A stretch of DNA of 64,000 nucleotides, taken from the NCBI GenBank assembly GCA_039000515.1, contig JBCFYV010011164.1, forward strand, positions 43,012,288 to 43,076,287, given 5' to 3'. A model generated the notes under the pieces. The model worked only from the letters and a program-made list of their open reading frames with translations. It had not been told where the DNA came from and made no database searches. This stretch comes from Timema cristinae (lineage: Eukaryota > Arthropoda > Insecta > Phasmatodea > Timematidae). Both the position numbers and the translations under genes were made by a program. Below are positions 23,308-31,151 of the stretch, in pieces (the first letter of the stretch is position 1; every line of letters starts with the position of its first letter).

Positions 23308-24449
23308 GCAGGGTGTTCGGAAACTGATAACCCAAACTTCACATATAGATTGTTTGAACCAATAGTAGTAGAACATTTATATACTCTTACATCCGGAAAA
23401 CTATGCTAAAACCATTAAATTGTGTTCAAAGTTTCGGCGTACAGCGCCGGGAGAGCGTAGATATTCAAGCTTGCGTGTACAACAAGTTGCATAGGAGTTA
23501 GGCGCACGGCACTACAAACCTAGACACCTTGGAACACGGCAGTAGAGCATACCACCATTAATAGTAAACAATACACAAGTCTATATAGAAATGTGAATAC
23601 GTTTTGAGGGTCATCATTAACGGTCCATCACAGAAAGTGCTTATCATTATTACATGTGAAGTTTCCTTGTATATATATATATATATATATATACACACCA
23701 CACAAGGGCATATAAAGGTGGTGAATGCATAGATTAGATTTTATGGTCAACCTAGGTGGTGTGGAGGGTCGTCAGAAAAGGCCAGTATTCTTGCAGTTCT
23801 TACGGCCAAACTGTTTTTGGCTAAATTAATAAATATGGCTCCAGTACAAAGTACATCGAGTTTAATTTTATTCACAGGTTGATATCAACAGTTCTTTAAT
23901 ATCTGTCATGAGCATGGTGGTATTAGTTGAGAAACTTTTTAATTTAAGACATTTTGAGGTTATCCTGTGAAGAAAATTAAATTCTATGTTTGTACTGGAG
24001 CAATATATATTTATTATTTCGGCCAAAAAATGTTTTGCCATAAAAACTGCAAACTCACTGGCTGTTTGTTGCAACCCCTTCCACCCCACCTTAAATATCC
24101 AAAAAGTATACTATACACACATAATAAAGGGCTCTAAAAATAAAGATTAGTAAAAAGTACAGAAATTATATCTTTAATCCATTGTTTCCTCTAAAACCCC
24201 ACATCACCCCTCCAAATGAATTACGGGCGCGCCACTTATTTCAATTATTATTAATATCCTAGTTTTAACTCTTTAGTATGATCACACTAGTTTGTAGAAA
24301 GCTATTTCAGTCAATTTAGATTAGTAATCTATAACATAATTATATACATATTATGTACACGTAATTTATTATAGTTTTGATTATATAATGGTTTGCTTAC
24401 CTGCAATAAATGCCCACAGAAATACGATTCCTAATTTGTAACCACACAT
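2429..24449 (-). CDS. Lachesin-like immunoglobulin-superfamily gene (two tandem three-Ig cassettes)
   Basis: Nine coding exons on the minus strand: 24401-24449 (signal peptide), cassette A 16771-17015, 13827-14091, 11128-11379, 10598-10742, then cassette B 7423-7664, 6484-6740, 4229-4492, 2429-2568. Each cassette encodes three Ig domains of the lachesin/LAMP-neurotrimin type: LEC..W..DxGxYxC pairs, a VREPxYILDNST linker, an ECxxxGxPxPxxxW second domain and a ..NxLG end to the third. Known relatives are secreted or GPI-anchored cell-adhesion proteins of neurons and epithelia. All exon boundaries agree in phase (1,0,2,2,1), so A can splice into B to give a six-Ig protein. B could instead be a second gene with an unseen signal exon. 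The C-terminal exons were not found. Cassette A carries two apparent one-base losses. Confidence 0.7.
3520..4140 (+). mobile_element. Decayed Jockey-like LINE reverse transcriptase
   Basis: Broken reading frames give, in order, a [12 protein letters not shown] motif (3520s), [13 protein letters not shown] (3600s), a [11 protein letters not shown] tract (near 3800), and a [14 protein letters not shown] tract (near 4070). These resemble, in the right order, the PGPDxI, F..GFR.KHS and GSxLGPxLFxxYI blocks of Jockey-clade reverse transcriptases. Several stops and frameshifts interrupt it. It lies inside the last Ig intron, on the opposite strand. Confidence 0.55.
4229..4492 (-). CDS. Ig gene exon B3: end of Ig2 and start of Ig3, cassette B
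   Basis: 264 nt, entered after CTCCAG in phase 2 and left at CACAG|GTGAAT in phase 2. It encodes [18 protein letters not shown] (F-strand cysteine of Ig2), a [18 protein letters not shown] linker and [19 protein letters not shown] (first cysteine and tryptophan of Ig3). Match to lachesin is close from memory, where the same stretch reads ..FAPVITVPRPRLGQAL..MDLEC.. The frame is intact. Confidence 0.85.
5083..5160. repeat. (TA)n / TAATA microsatellite
   Basis: About 50 bases of alternating T and A pass into a run of AATAT units. A purine-rich GGGAAAG stretch follows at 5220-5310. Confidence 0.9.
5640..5880 (+). other. Unassigned open frame of about 78 codons
   Basis: An open frame with a somewhat higher GC content than its surroundings lies in the Ig intron between exons B2 (6484-6740) and B3 (4229-4492). 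The translation resembles nothing I know and no splice context supports it. It is more likely chance or an old transposon fragment than a gene. Confidence 0.15.
6484..6740 (-). CDS. Ig gene exon B2: end of Ig1 and start of Ig2, cassette B
   Basis: 257 nt, phase 0 in (after TTTGGACAG) and phase 2 out (TACTG|GTCAGT). It encodes [13 protein letters not shown], the F-strand of Ig1, the linker [15 protein letters not shown], then [20 protein letters not shown], the C-to-W core of Ig2. The WR(K/R)EN motif is typical of lachesin-type second domains. The frame is intact and serves as the reference for the damaged paralogous exon at 13827-14091. Confidence 0.85.
7423..7664 (-). CDS. Ig gene exon B1: first half of Ig1, cassette B
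   Basis: 242 nt, phase 1 in (after GTCTTTCAG) and phase 0 out (TTAAAG|GTACTG). It encodes [20 protein letters not shown] followed by WVKLD and a DNRYNV..STIQLK strand, a V-type first Ig domain. Its incoming phase matches both the signal-peptide exon (24401-24449) and the last exon of cassette A (10598-10742), so either can be its upstream partner. Confidence 0.8.
7690..9140. other. AT-rich intronic or intergenic DNA between the two Ig cassettes
   Basis: No coding exon is recognised. A GC-richer patch at 7970-8130 is open for about 60 codons but unlike any protein I know. A short (TA)n tract sits at 8538-8570. I looked for a second signal-peptide exon for cassette B on the minus strand and found none I could support. 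Confidence 0.4.
9146..9260. repeat. Imperfect inverted repeat (foldback)
   Basis: Arms at 9146-9190 and 9217-9260 are near-perfect reverse complements (about 45 bp, with a few mismatches) around a 26-bp loop. The outer parts of the arms read CACGGTAGGAATTG and CAATTCCTACGGTG. This could be a foldback MITE or the hairpin part of a larger element. Confidence 0.75.
9265..9425 (+). repeat. Iterated sequence resembling a tRNA-Lys primer-binding site
   Basis: Three related blocks, TTGGCGTCCAAGTAAAGG (about 9279), TTGTCGTCCCAACTAAGGG (about 9319) and ATGGCGCACAACGTAGAGG (about 9400), resemble TGGCGCCCAACGTGGGGC. As I recall, that sequence is complementary to the 3' end of insect tRNA-Lys. They are spaced irregularly. 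A similar set lies at 34.85-35.1 kb on the other strand. Confidence 0.4.
9511..9754 (-). mobile_element. tRNA-derived SINE, family 1
   Basis: Read on the minus strand: a tRNA-like head with A box TGGCATAGTTGG and B box GGTTCGAATC, a body containing CCACGCAAATGTGGGTTCAC, and the tail AACGGGTAGTAAGACGCGGTG ending in (TAA)n at about 9500. This is one of the best preserved family-1 copies in the window. Confidence 0.85.
10598..10742 (-). CDS. Ig gene exon A4: second half of Ig3, cassette A (apparent 1-nt loss)
   Basis: 145 nt from acceptor TTCAACAG to donor ATTG|GTAAGT. The last two-thirds encode [17 protein letters not shown] then [11 protein letters not shown] and GQAIII, the end of a lachesin-type Ig3. 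The first third ([11 protein letters not shown]) is in another frame, so one base seems lost near the TTT at 10708-10710 of the plus strand. Restoring it would give 146 nt, which fits phase 2 in and phase 1 out like its paralogue at 2429. A weak downstream acceptor inside the GAA repeat would avoid the shift, but it has no pyrimidine tract. Confidence 0.65.
11128..11379 (-). CDS. Ig gene exon A3: end of Ig2 and start of Ig3, cassette A
   Basis: 252 nt, phase 2 in (after TTTCTTAG) and phase 2 out (CTTAAG|GTGATG). It encodes [18 protein letters not shown] and LADNGG (Ig2 F and G strands), the linker [14 protein letters not shown], then [20 protein letters not shown] (Ig3). The frame is intact. 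It is the counterpart of the exon at 4229-4492. Confidence 0.85.
11416..11669 (-). mobile_element. SINE family 1 copy, diverged
   Basis: Begins on the plus strand with AGCAGCGTGTCTTACTAAC (the degraded common tail) and ends with the tRNA-like head around CCACCAACGCGGG. The B box is GGGTTTCGAACTC-like. It lies just beyond Ig exon A3, in its upstream intron. Confidence 0.75.
12007..12431. mobile_element. Non-autonomous hAT-like element (MITE)
   Basis: The ends are CAGGGATGGCA at the left and TGCCGCCTCTG at the right, which is an 11-bp inverted repeat with two mismatches. The flanking 8-mers TCCTATAT and TTCTAAAT agree at 6 of 8 positions, as expected for an old hAT target duplication. No transposase remains in the 425 bp. 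Confidence 0.6.
12440..13165. other. Intronic DNA, nothing recognised
   Basis: I see no exon, clear repeat or RNA in this part of the intron between Ig exons A2 (13827-14091) and A3 (11128-11379). Confidence 0.4.
13169..13421 (-). mobile_element. SINE family 1 copy, diverged
   Basis: The tail is seen as TCGCGTCTTTCTACCTGTTC on the plus strand. The body has CGAACTTGCATGGTAGGAGAG and the tRNA-like head ends in CACTGGAGCGGG. Orientation and layout match the copy at 9511-9754. Confidence 0.7.
13827..14091 (-). CDS. Ig gene exon A2: end of Ig1 and start of Ig2, cassette A (apparent 1-nt loss)
   Basis: 265 nt, phase 0 in (after TTTTACAG). It encodes [16 protein letters not shown] (end of Ig1), the linker [17 protein letters not shown] and VQLECYAG. 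Then the frame breaks: the conserved WRREN motif and the rest of the exon are in the next frame. Against its paralogue at 6484-6740 one base is missing beside the CCCC run at 13899-13902 (plus strand). Restored length 266 would fit the phase 2 exit at TTTAG|GTTCTA. This is either an assembly error or a true lesion. Confidence 0.75.
14400..15220. other. AT-rich intron with two diverged copies of a short unit
   Basis: Two similar stretches, about 14615-14770 and 14810-14965, share TTATAGGGCGTGTAGGGAGTATTAC-type and GATTTCAGAAAC.ATATTATAT-type sequence, indicating an old local duplication of about 195 bp. I recognise no coding content. Confidence 0.45.
15228..15331. repeat. Perfect 29-bp inverted repeat with 46-bp loop
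   Basis: The arms at 15228-15256 and 15303-15331 are exact reverse complements. They begin GATGTCCATCCAG and end CTGGATGGACATC. Weaker pairing continues outwards for about 10 bp. The loop contains short repeats of AGATCAAT. No protein is encoded. Confidence 0.9.
15716..16546 (+). mobile_element. Internally deleted hAT transposon with transposase C-terminus
   Basis: The ends are CAGTGGCGGCTCGTATA (15716) and the inverted copy ending GAGCCACCACTG (16546). The flanking 8-mers AAGAAAAC and ATGAACAC agree at 6 of 8 bases. Between them, 16216-16347 encodes [19 protein letters not shown] and ends RRMDFIF before the stop. From memory this is the C-terminal tail of hAT transposases of the ZMYM1-like type. 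The 42-codon tail has no internal stop, so the copy may be fairly young, but most of the transposase gene is deleted. Confidence 0.75.
16771..17015 (-). CDS. Ig gene exon A1: first half of Ig1, cassette A
   Basis: 245 nt, phase 1 in (after TTTATTTCAG) and phase 0 out (CTTAAG|GTATAT). It starts [15 protein letters not shown], the residues expected just after signal cleavage. It continues with [19 protein letters not shown] and WLKYD, the C-to-W core of a V-type Ig domain, and ends [17 protein letters not shown]. Splicing to the signal exon at 24401-24449 is phase-compatible. Confidence 0.85.
17510..17537. repeat. (AG)n microsatellite
   Basis: About thirteen AG dinucleotides followed by GGGAGGG, in the large intron upstream of Ig exon A1. 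Confidence 0.85.
17690..18190. repeat. Diverged minisatellite, unit about 57 bp, about 9 copies
   Basis: A motif like CAAATAGCTTCTAGAGGCAT recurs near 17716, 17774, 17831, 17885, 17938, 17993, 18049, 18105 and 18164. Each copy is followed by an ATTTTCCAAAAATTTC-like part and an AGGAAAAGACC-like part. The spacing of 53-59 bp and substantial divergence indicate an old tandem array. It ends at a run of 14 A at about 18190. Confidence 0.8.
18235..18372 (+). other. Unassigned coding-like fragment, upstream open frame
   Basis: An open frame of about 44 codons runs into a TAA two bases before the ATG of the next frame at 18374. Its C-terminus reads [19 protein letters not shown]. Base composition is clearly less AT-rich than the surroundings. 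Two frames packed 2 nt apart are unlike the intron-rich genes here and suggest imported, possibly viral or transposon, DNA. I do not recognise the protein. Confidence 0.35.
18374..18799 (+). pseudogene. Unassigned compact coding-like block, frameshifted
   Basis: An ATG frame beginning [15 protein letters not shown] stays coding-like for about 50 codons. Protein-like sequence then continues in the next frame, including [19 protein letters not shown], to the TAA at 18797-18799, which overlaps an AATAAA signal. One shift near 18525 separates the two halves. The low AT content, short spacing to the preceding frame and an overlapping poly(A) signal resemble compact DNA-virus or transposon genes. 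The family is unknown to me and I infer origin only from layout. It sits between minisatellites inside the Ig intron. Confidence 0.4.
18820..20800. repeat. Region of dispersed duplications and SINE-like tRNA heads
   Basis: Two diverged segment pairs are visible: 18822-18860 with 19024-19060 (core AAGGTAAGGTGACAAGTTC) and 19867-19945 with 20501-20573 (core TTTGGAAAAGATAATGC). A SINE-like unit with a minus-strand tRNA head spans about 19071-19275 (GGAATCAAACCC as an inverted B box). A plus-strand GATTCGAATCCCGG B-box-like site is at about 19655. No gene is recognised. Confidence 0.55.
20834..21215. repeat. Tandem array of B-box-bearing units with a 140-bp higher-order period
   Basis: GGTTCAATTCCCGA occurs at 20840, 20895, 20981, 21034, 21121 and 21174. 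The spacings alternate between 53-55 and 86-87 bp, giving a 140-bp higher-order unit repeated almost three times. Every unit carries the RNA polymerase III B-box consensus GGTTCRANNCC and is followed by AAAATGTTGGTTTGGTA or a variant. Confidence 0.9.
22065..22205 (-). mobile_element. tRNA-derived SINE head, another family
   Basis: Read on the minus strand: GACCTCGGTGGTCTTGGGGTAAAG (A-box-like TGGTCTTGGGG) and GGGTTCAAACCC (B box) about 45 bp apart. The body differs from families 1 and 2. A separate plus-strand B-box-like site, GGGTTCGAATCACTAGG, lies at about 22279 and is followed by a SINE-like CAAATGCGGGTACAC. Confidence 0.5.
22800..23215. other. AT-rich intronic DNA, nothing recognised
   Basis: No repeat or open frame that I can support. 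Confidence 0.4.
23225..23308. repeat. (TA)n microsatellite
   Basis: About 80 bp of nearly pure TA, followed directly by CAGGGTGTTCGGAAACTG at about 23310, which resembles the terminus of a common arthropod DNA transposon. A second TA tract with CACACACA lies at 23670-23700. Confidence 0.85.
24401..24449 (-). CDS. Ig gene exon 1: start codon and signal peptide
   Basis: 49 nt from ATG (24447-24449) to the donor GCAG|GTAAGC, phase 1 out. It encodes [16 protein letters not shown], a short positively charged start followed by a hydrophobic core and small residues, which is a classic secretory signal. The exit phase matches the first Ig exons of both cassettes. No longer in-frame ATG lies nearby upstream. 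The 5'UTR and promoter should lie to the right (above 24450) but no motif was clear. Confidence 0.8.
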
Positions 24450-25193
24450 TTTAATTATTTTTTGTAGATTTTATAACAACTCAAGAAAAATGTTGTATCC
24501 GCACGATCGTTGATTCAATGCCATATGATTGGTTTGTTTTAGTATTAGTTTATCGAATGATTGCCCTCCTTTTTATTCCTTTCCCCTCTTTAACCCCTTA
24601 TTCCTATAGTAAAGAATAATCTAACATGATTGGTTGTTCAATGGTAGACAAGTGACCAGTGACCACTGACTGGCCTTCAGAAGTTACAACTGGCTATTAG
24701 TACGTTTTATAATAATATACTTATTACTCCTAGACTACGCATGTCTAGCCACTGTTCTTATGCATGGGTGCGGCAGACCATATCCCGTTCACAAACACAT
24801 TAGAATATTATGATAAAAATTACAATTCAAGGATGTACTAATCTAAAGATCCTGGGATCAAAGTCCATATCCTTGTGTAGCTCTTTACCAAATATTTTGA
24901 ATAAAATTAATACTGCTATTTATATAATTGCTTTGAATATTTCCCAGCCTTGGGATATCGAATTTTGAAATCTTACTTTTGTAAAATGTTTGAATTTTCT
25001 TCGTTTTTGAACAAACATTTTCACTGCAAAGTTTATCATTCCTATACTTGATGTTGTTGAGAAGACGTATATTTCCAGGCGTTGATGAGACCAAAGAAAA
25101 TTATTTACGAAAGGAATTACCACAGAAACAATTGTCAATAAAGTGATCTATGGATCCTTACAAATGTAGTTATAGAAAACACAGGATTTTTTT

Positions 25194-25453
25194 TTAGCAC
25201 TGCATCTTACTACCCGTTTGGTTTATGGTTATACACTTAATTATGTACTAATTAAGTTAATGGTTTTAGGTATGAGGATGGTTATATTTATAGGAAGTGT
25301 ACCTGAATTTGCGTGGAGGGAGAGTAGAAAAATATTTCTGAAAAACCATCCTCAGTACACCCAACTGAGTTTCGAACCTCAACCTCACCATCATTGGAAG
25401 TCTAGTCTACTGCAACACAAGTGCCTTAGACCATACGGCCACCGAAGCGGGTT
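25194..25453 (-). mobile_element. SINE family 1 copy
   Basis: The plus strand starts TAGCACTGCATCTTACTACC (common tail) and ends in GGCCACCGAAGCGGG (tRNA-like head). The body shows TTTGCGTGGAGGGAGAG and the inverted B box GTTTCGAACC. Confidence 0.8.
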
Positions 25454-26020
25454 CACAGAAAAAGTTGCTTCTGATTTTTGTCCTGAAGAAACTTATTTTT
25501 GAACATTTCTGTTATTAAAATCTTCATTATTGTATGTCCAATAACTCCAATTCTCAAATCGGTTGTTAATGGACTAGTTAGTCCTCCTTTGGTAAAATCA
25601 TTGACATATTTATCATCTGTATCATGCAACAACTGCATTTCAAACGAACAGACAGTTTGTGGTAAGGATAACCACAAATGTACAAAACCAAGGATTCTGG
25701 AATCATGTCAGCTGTTAGTTTAAAATCACTAATTATATCTACAAAATTTCCATCCAATGTATGTTTTGCTATATGTCCCAAAACATAATGCATTAAAAGC
25801 GTGAACCATGCAAAATTTAAAATCAAGTAAGTTACACGAGAAGCAAATTCTGCACAGTAAAACAAACTGAATTACGACACGTGGCTTAGGGATGGGAAAA
25901 ACTGCTACTTTAGTGGAGCAGGAGCAATCTGTTACTGCTCCATCACTGAACCTGTTCTTTTTACCTGCTCCTTTTTGTCACAGTGACAGTATTCGTACAT
26001 ACCCACAGCATAGTTTTTTT

Positions 26021-26225
26021 TAAGCACTGTATCTACTGCCCGTTCGGGTTTTACGCATTTATGCCAAATACGCCAAAGTGTTAGGGATGAAGATGGTTGA
26101 TTCCAGAGGAAGTGTACCCACATTTGTTTGGAATGAGAGTTGAAAACGTTTAGTAAAAATCCCCCTCAGTGCACCCAACCGCAATCGAACCCCAATCTCC
26201 CTGTCATCGGCAGTCCATTCAAGCC
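26021..26225 (-). mobile_element. SINE family 1 copy, head truncated
   Basis: Starts with a degraded tail (AAGCACTGTATCTACTGCCC) and keeps the body and inverted B box (AATCGAACCCC), but stops before the A box. A hAT-terminus-like CAGAGGCTGGCAACC follows at about 26232. Confidence 0.7.
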
Positions 26226-26606
26226 AGAGACCAGAGGCTGGCAACCATTTTGATAATGTGGGCTTTATGGGCTTTTAAAATTATTTTGGCTAGTTTTAAA
26301 AAAGTAAAGCAAAAAAAAAAGTTCAACTTTACATTTCCCAATTAGTAATTAGCTATTAAGTCCATTTTTTGAACAAATTGTTTGTTTGCTAAATATTTTC
26401 TGGGCTAGATAAAATTAGTCAGGACGGCCGTGGACAGATACATTTTTGTAGCCATGACGTAATTTAAAACAAAGCCCTTGCTTTGCGTGAACTCATTACT
26501 ATTAGGTAGCGCATGTGTAGCCACCTGCCCCCACCCGCCACCCCAACCAAAATGCCTAAAACACGCCCATATTATGACGCACCAAACTATCTCTACTTTG
26601 ATCCTT

Positions 26607-27693
26607 CAGTGGTTCCCAAACTTTCTCTACTCGAGAACCCCTTCCACAAACACCCGAGTTGCACAAACCCCTGGTAAATATCCATAGTCATGCACTTAAT
26701 TTTATACCTAATTTAAAAAATATATAGTCTATTTGTTAATTTCCATCAAAATGTTTAATACCTTTAAATCAACCTTTAAATTACTTTGGGATACTCCATC
26801 AAATATAATGTAATAATATTGAAACTACTTAAGTACGAGTTTAAATAATTGTACATTTATTTTAAAGATTAAAACTGAAATTAAATGAGCAAAGTACTGT
26901 AGTCACTTTTTTTTTACTGTCACAATATTATCACATTTCAGTTTTTTATTAAATTGGTACTGGGAATTTCCGCTTTGACATAACTGAGATACCCATTAAA
27001 ACTTAACCAGAAACCAATTAATGACAAAGATTTAAAACTTTCCTTTAATTCAAAATTAGTAGAGATTTCAAGGAGTTACTCTTTTTCACTCACGCTTAAT
27101 GTGGAGGATTCCAAAACTGCTGTCTCTTCTAGAGGATTGTGAATCCAATTGTTATTATTTGACATGGCTGGGAAATATTCTCTGAAGGTTTTTCCAAGTC
27201 CCTTAAAGTGTTCTATAACAATGTTCTTAACATTTTCGTCCAAAGAAAGCTGATTTTCTACCATAAATTCGTTAAGGGTATCAAAGCACTCCGTTTGATT
27301 GCTAATTAAAAACGTTTCCCAAAAGTTAATTTTTTTTATGAACGATTTAATATGGATTTGCACAATAAAAACGTTAATATTAATTATGATCCCTGAAACT
27401 GTTCATTTAAAAAAAAGGCTGCCAAAAAGGCCAAAGCCAGGAGCCACATTTGATCTTGCATGCACTTTGCTTTGTGAAAGGAATGGTTAAAAAAAACACG
27501 AAAACTTCCTGTTTAAGTTTAAACAATCTTGTAAGAGTTCCACCTCGAGATAACCACCTGACTTCAGTGTGAGACGATAAAAAATTGTTAATGTTTCCCA
27601 TTTCCTCACAAAGTGCTGAAAAAATCCGCCATTACAGAAATATTTTGGCGAACCCCTTTGAAAATTTTGCGAGCCACAGTTTGGAAACCACTG
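26607..27693 (-). mobile_element. Decayed hAT transposon with inverted ends
   Basis: The ends are CAGTGGTTCCCAAACT at 26607 and the inverted form ...AGTTTGGAAACCACTG ending at 27693. The minus strand carries transposase pieces with stops between them: HTEVRWLSRGGTLTRLFKL (about 27530-27580) and CFDTLNEFMVENQLSLDENV (about 27220-27290). Both resemble the ZBED/SCAND3/FAM200-type hAT transposases. The flanking 8-mers (TGATCCTT, CGTAAGTT) do not match, so a target duplication is not shown. Confidence 0.75.
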
Positions 27694-27819
27694 CGTAAGT
27701 TGACCCACCAGTTCTTTGGTGGTGTTTGACAGCTAGCAGAAGCTAGCAGTAATGCCAACATTGTCTGAAAGTAACTGTTGTCAACATATTTGGAAATAAT
27801 TATTATTTGCAAATTATGG

Positions 27820-28200
27820 TATTACTATTTTTATCACTAAAAAATATTATCAAATACTTTTAACAATACTTCCCTAAGTATTAATGTAGAATTGTATCTT
27901 TCATAACTAGATTAAAGAGAAAATAGTTTACTAATTCCATTCTGGTTTTTGTTTTAACTGCTTTGGGAACTACAGATTATATAGTGCGTGAAATTATACA
28001 TTTAATGGTATTATATTCAATTATTTATATTTTTATAACTGGACCCGCATATCGTTTACATAAATAAATGGTTTGTGATAATAAAGGAAAAAATATATAC
28101 AAAATGTTTGTGTAATAATATAATATAACATAATCGAACCCAACTACCGAGTCGAAGATTGCTGCGTTATCTGATAGCTCGTGAATAAAGCCGACGAATT
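27820..28200. other. AT-rich intergenic DNA, nothing recognised
   Basis: No open frame or clear repeat. Confidence 0.4.
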
Positions 28201-28263
28201 CCGCACGTCCATCATAGACTTTGCCTTAAAATATGAGTGAAGAATGACACTAGGCTCGGGACG

Positions 28264-28340
28264 ATTCCTGGATAGCTCAGTGGTTAGAGCATTGACGTAC
28301 TAAGCCAAAGGCCCCGGGTTCGATTCCCGTGTTCAGGTGT
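28264..28340 (+). pseudogene. tRNA-like sequence (tRNA pseudogene or SINE head)
   Basis: GGATAGCTCAGTGGTTAGAGC gives a good D arm and A box, and GGGTTCGATTCCC a perfect T-loop and B box. The anticodon-arm region (TTGAC GTACTAA GCCAA) has one mismatch. The acceptor strands pair poorly, so this is not a functional tRNA as read. It is more likely the head of a SINE; the sequence continues into GTCAATTTTCAGAACATG without a typical family-1 or -2 body. Confidence 0.5.
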
Positions 28341-29129
28341 CAATTTTCAGAACATGAGATCAAGATGGAGGATTCCTCTCTAAAAGCACAAATAATAGCT
28401 TCGGCTATTTGATTCTTAATCATATATAGTTGTAGCATCGGATGTTTTATGATAGACACGAGACAAACAGAAATATTCAAGACTTACCCCATTTGCTTGT
28501 TTACTGGGGCTGCGTGGAAGAACGACACAAAACCACCTAACGCACTTTCACCGAACCGGGAAAATTGAATACTGACTGTGAAGACTGAATGGCAAGTTCA
28601 AGCCAACGCCTTGGGTTGAATGGACTTGCGCAGTAAAGAGATCCCCTCCGAGAAGATTCCGGAACGCCCACGGCCTCTCTCGAAGCGAATCAACTTGCGC
28701 TTTCTCGTGTTCCTTTTTTATTCTAGAATGTTATTCCCCCTTTTTCCCATCTTCCCCTCTTCTGTGCTTTAGGGTATATATTCTGGTGCCTGTGGCTACG
28801 AACTTTACAATTGGGCCTGAGTCATATCAGGGATAGGATAAGCTCCGGCTTTCTACTTCATAAAATGTAAGATCTAAATACATTTTCGGCAAATTAAAAC
28901 TTTTTTTTTTAATGTAAATCTTTTCTAAATTCAATTTTGGCTTTAATTTCATATAACCTAAAAAATCTTTCGGACAGTTAAGAACATAGTTTTTTTTGAG
29001 ATCACCTTATTTGCAAGGTCAGGGCGACATAGCGCCAGTAGAGTCACGACTAATCGATTATATCGATTATGTACTGCATTGTTTAAATTAATGTTCGCGG
29101 GAACTATGTTAGCATTTGAATTAGTTTAT

Positions 29130-29640
29130 CTTATTGTGATACGCTATGTGTCTTTTCTTGATGGGCAGATATTTAGAACTTGAATTTAACATATCTTATT
29201 GTCATACGCTCTGAGCCATTTATTATGGACAAATATTTAGTATTTGAATTTAACATATCTTATTGTCTTACGCTATGAGCCATTTATTATGGACAAATAT
29301 TTAGTCTTTGAATTTAAAATTTCTTATTGTCTTACGCTATGAGTCATTTATTATGGACAAATATTTAGTGTTTGAATTTAAAATATCTTATTGTCATACG
29401 CTATGAGCCATTTATTATGGACAATTATTTAGTATTTGAATTTAACATATCTTATTGTCATACGCTATGAGCCATTTAGTATGGACAAATATTTAGTATT
29501 GGAATTTAATATATATCTTATTGTCATACGCTATGAGCCATTTGTTGTGGACAAATATTTAGTATTGGAATTTAACATATCTTATTGTCATACGCTATGT
29601 ACCATTCCTAATGGACATATATATTATGTTGGAAATTAGA
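29130..29640. repeat. 64-bp tandem repeat, about 8 copies
   Basis: CTTATTGTCATACGCTATG recurs at 29130, 29195, 29259, 29323, 29387, 29451, 29517 and 29581, a period of 64-66 bp. The other part of each unit is a GGACAAATATTTAGTATTTG-like sequence. Edge units are more diverged, and weak copies continue to about 29770. The period is not a multiple of three, so the open frames crossing it are not evidence of a protein. Confidence 0.95.
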
Positions 29641-30084
29641 TTGTCTTGTTACCATTGACTAGGTGCCTTTTTTTTTAAAGGATTAATATTTAATGATGGA
29701 ATCCAAATGATCATGTTATTTTTACTATGCGCCATTTCTAATGGGCGACATCTTAAAGTTAACATTAAGTAATCTGATGAATATTTACCATCTGACTCTT
29801 TAGCTTAGACTTCAATTAATTGTTGTTTATGAATTTATTCTATACTTCGCAACATCAACAATGTATATATTTCGAGGAACTGTTAAAAATCTAATGGAGC
29901 TATGACTAATAAACATCGACTAACTTTGACTTATACTAATTCTATTATATATTTATCCCATCATTCCCAAGGTTATCCGTCAAAGTTTTGGTTTAATATG
30001 AACTTTACTGAGGTTGAAGTCTCTTGCCGTCTGGATGAGATAGAGGGTCACATTAATAACTCCTCAGCATTCGCTCTGGGTTAA

Positions 30085-30103
30085 CCCCCCCCCCCCTTTT
30101 TTT
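30085..30103. repeat. Homopolymer run C12 followed by T7
   Basis: Twelve C then seven T, just after a 60-codon open frame (29902-30084) that I do not recognise. A stem-capable GGCATCTGCCCCTAAGGGATGC follows at about 30132-30153. Confidence 0.8.
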
Positions 30104-30429
30104 GTAGTGTTTATGTTTTCTATGTAGTTTGTGGCATCTGCCCCTAAGGGATGCTACATAGTTTAAATGTCGTAAACACGATTATTAATATTTAATACAA
30201 GTCACCAATAGGGTCGCCTACGTCATCAGCTGTCAGTATCGTTACAGTTAAGTGCGCCAAGTCCACTTTTAACGAGCTCTTGCTTTTCATAATTAATTTT
30301 TACTAAACAGAAAATGCTATTTAAAAAAAAAAAAGCTAAACTGTTATTCTTATAACGCAAATCTAATAATTTTAAATATATATTATAACAGTGAATTAAC
30401 ATATAAAACACAATTAATAAAACTACCTG

Positions 30430-31060
30430 CGTGTTTACTTATTGAAGACTACGAAATATTTTATTGTTTGCGTATTTAGGACTATATAAGTAGCTGTTAA
30501 TAATGTTATTACACATTTTTATAATACAGTGTCTTTTGTGAATATTAATTCGGCTACTTAGTAAACCGTGTGTTCTTTTGTCATTATTAGTTCGGTGTGT
30601 GAGCGTGTTTTCCTTGGAAATATAGACGGGTTTTCAGTGATCTTTAAATATTTATTTTGCAATATAATATTGAAGAGTGTGATAGTAAAAAAACAAGTGT
30701 ATCTCAGTGATAAATATATAAATTTTTAGAAAATTCAAGTCTGATATCAAAAATAGAAAATATATATTTTAACCCCAAGATGGTGTTGATCTCTAGGCTA
30801 AACCTTAAGATTTAGTATCTTATTTTATTAAAAAAAACTCTGAAGTGTACTAAAAAAAAAAAGTTAAAGAGTCTTTCTCAGTGTTCAATAAATAAAACTA
30901 GACTAAGACTTCAAGTGATAAGTTATTGTAGTTGTATAAAAGGCTTAGTTAACCGTTTAAGAATAGTGAATCTAAAATTGATTTAAAAAAATTAAGATAG
31001 CTTTTTATTTGTCAGTAGGCCCAACAGTGTTTTTATAAGACATATAATAGGACGACCAAG
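30430..31060. other. AT-rich intergenic DNA, nothing recognised
   Basis: No coding sequence, RNA or repeat that I can support. Confidence 0.35.
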
Positions 31061-31151
31061 TTCATGCGACCCCGTTGGAAAACACTTGACGGTACAGGCC
31101 AGTTCATAGCAAATATGACTTTTTGTAGTAATACTCTTATCAATAGTGTTA

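Noticed and set aside
26607..27693. Target-site duplication for the hAT element
   Set aside because: The flanking 8-mers differ at most positions, so no duplication is claimed although the inverted ends are clear.
28264..28340. Functional tRNA gene
   Set aside because: A and B boxes are good, but the acceptor strands pair poorly and the anticodon stem has a mismatch; annotated as a tRNA-like pseudogene or SINE head.
29436..29639. Open frame with a repeated YLIVIRYEPF...DKYLVLEFN peptide
   Set aside because: It is the translation of the 64-bp minisatellite. The period is not divisible by three, so other units fall in other frames and no protein repeat is conserved.
29259..29640. CRISPR-like array (regular repeats)
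   Set aside because: The 64-bp units are contiguous without unique spacers and the DNA is clearly eukaryotic.
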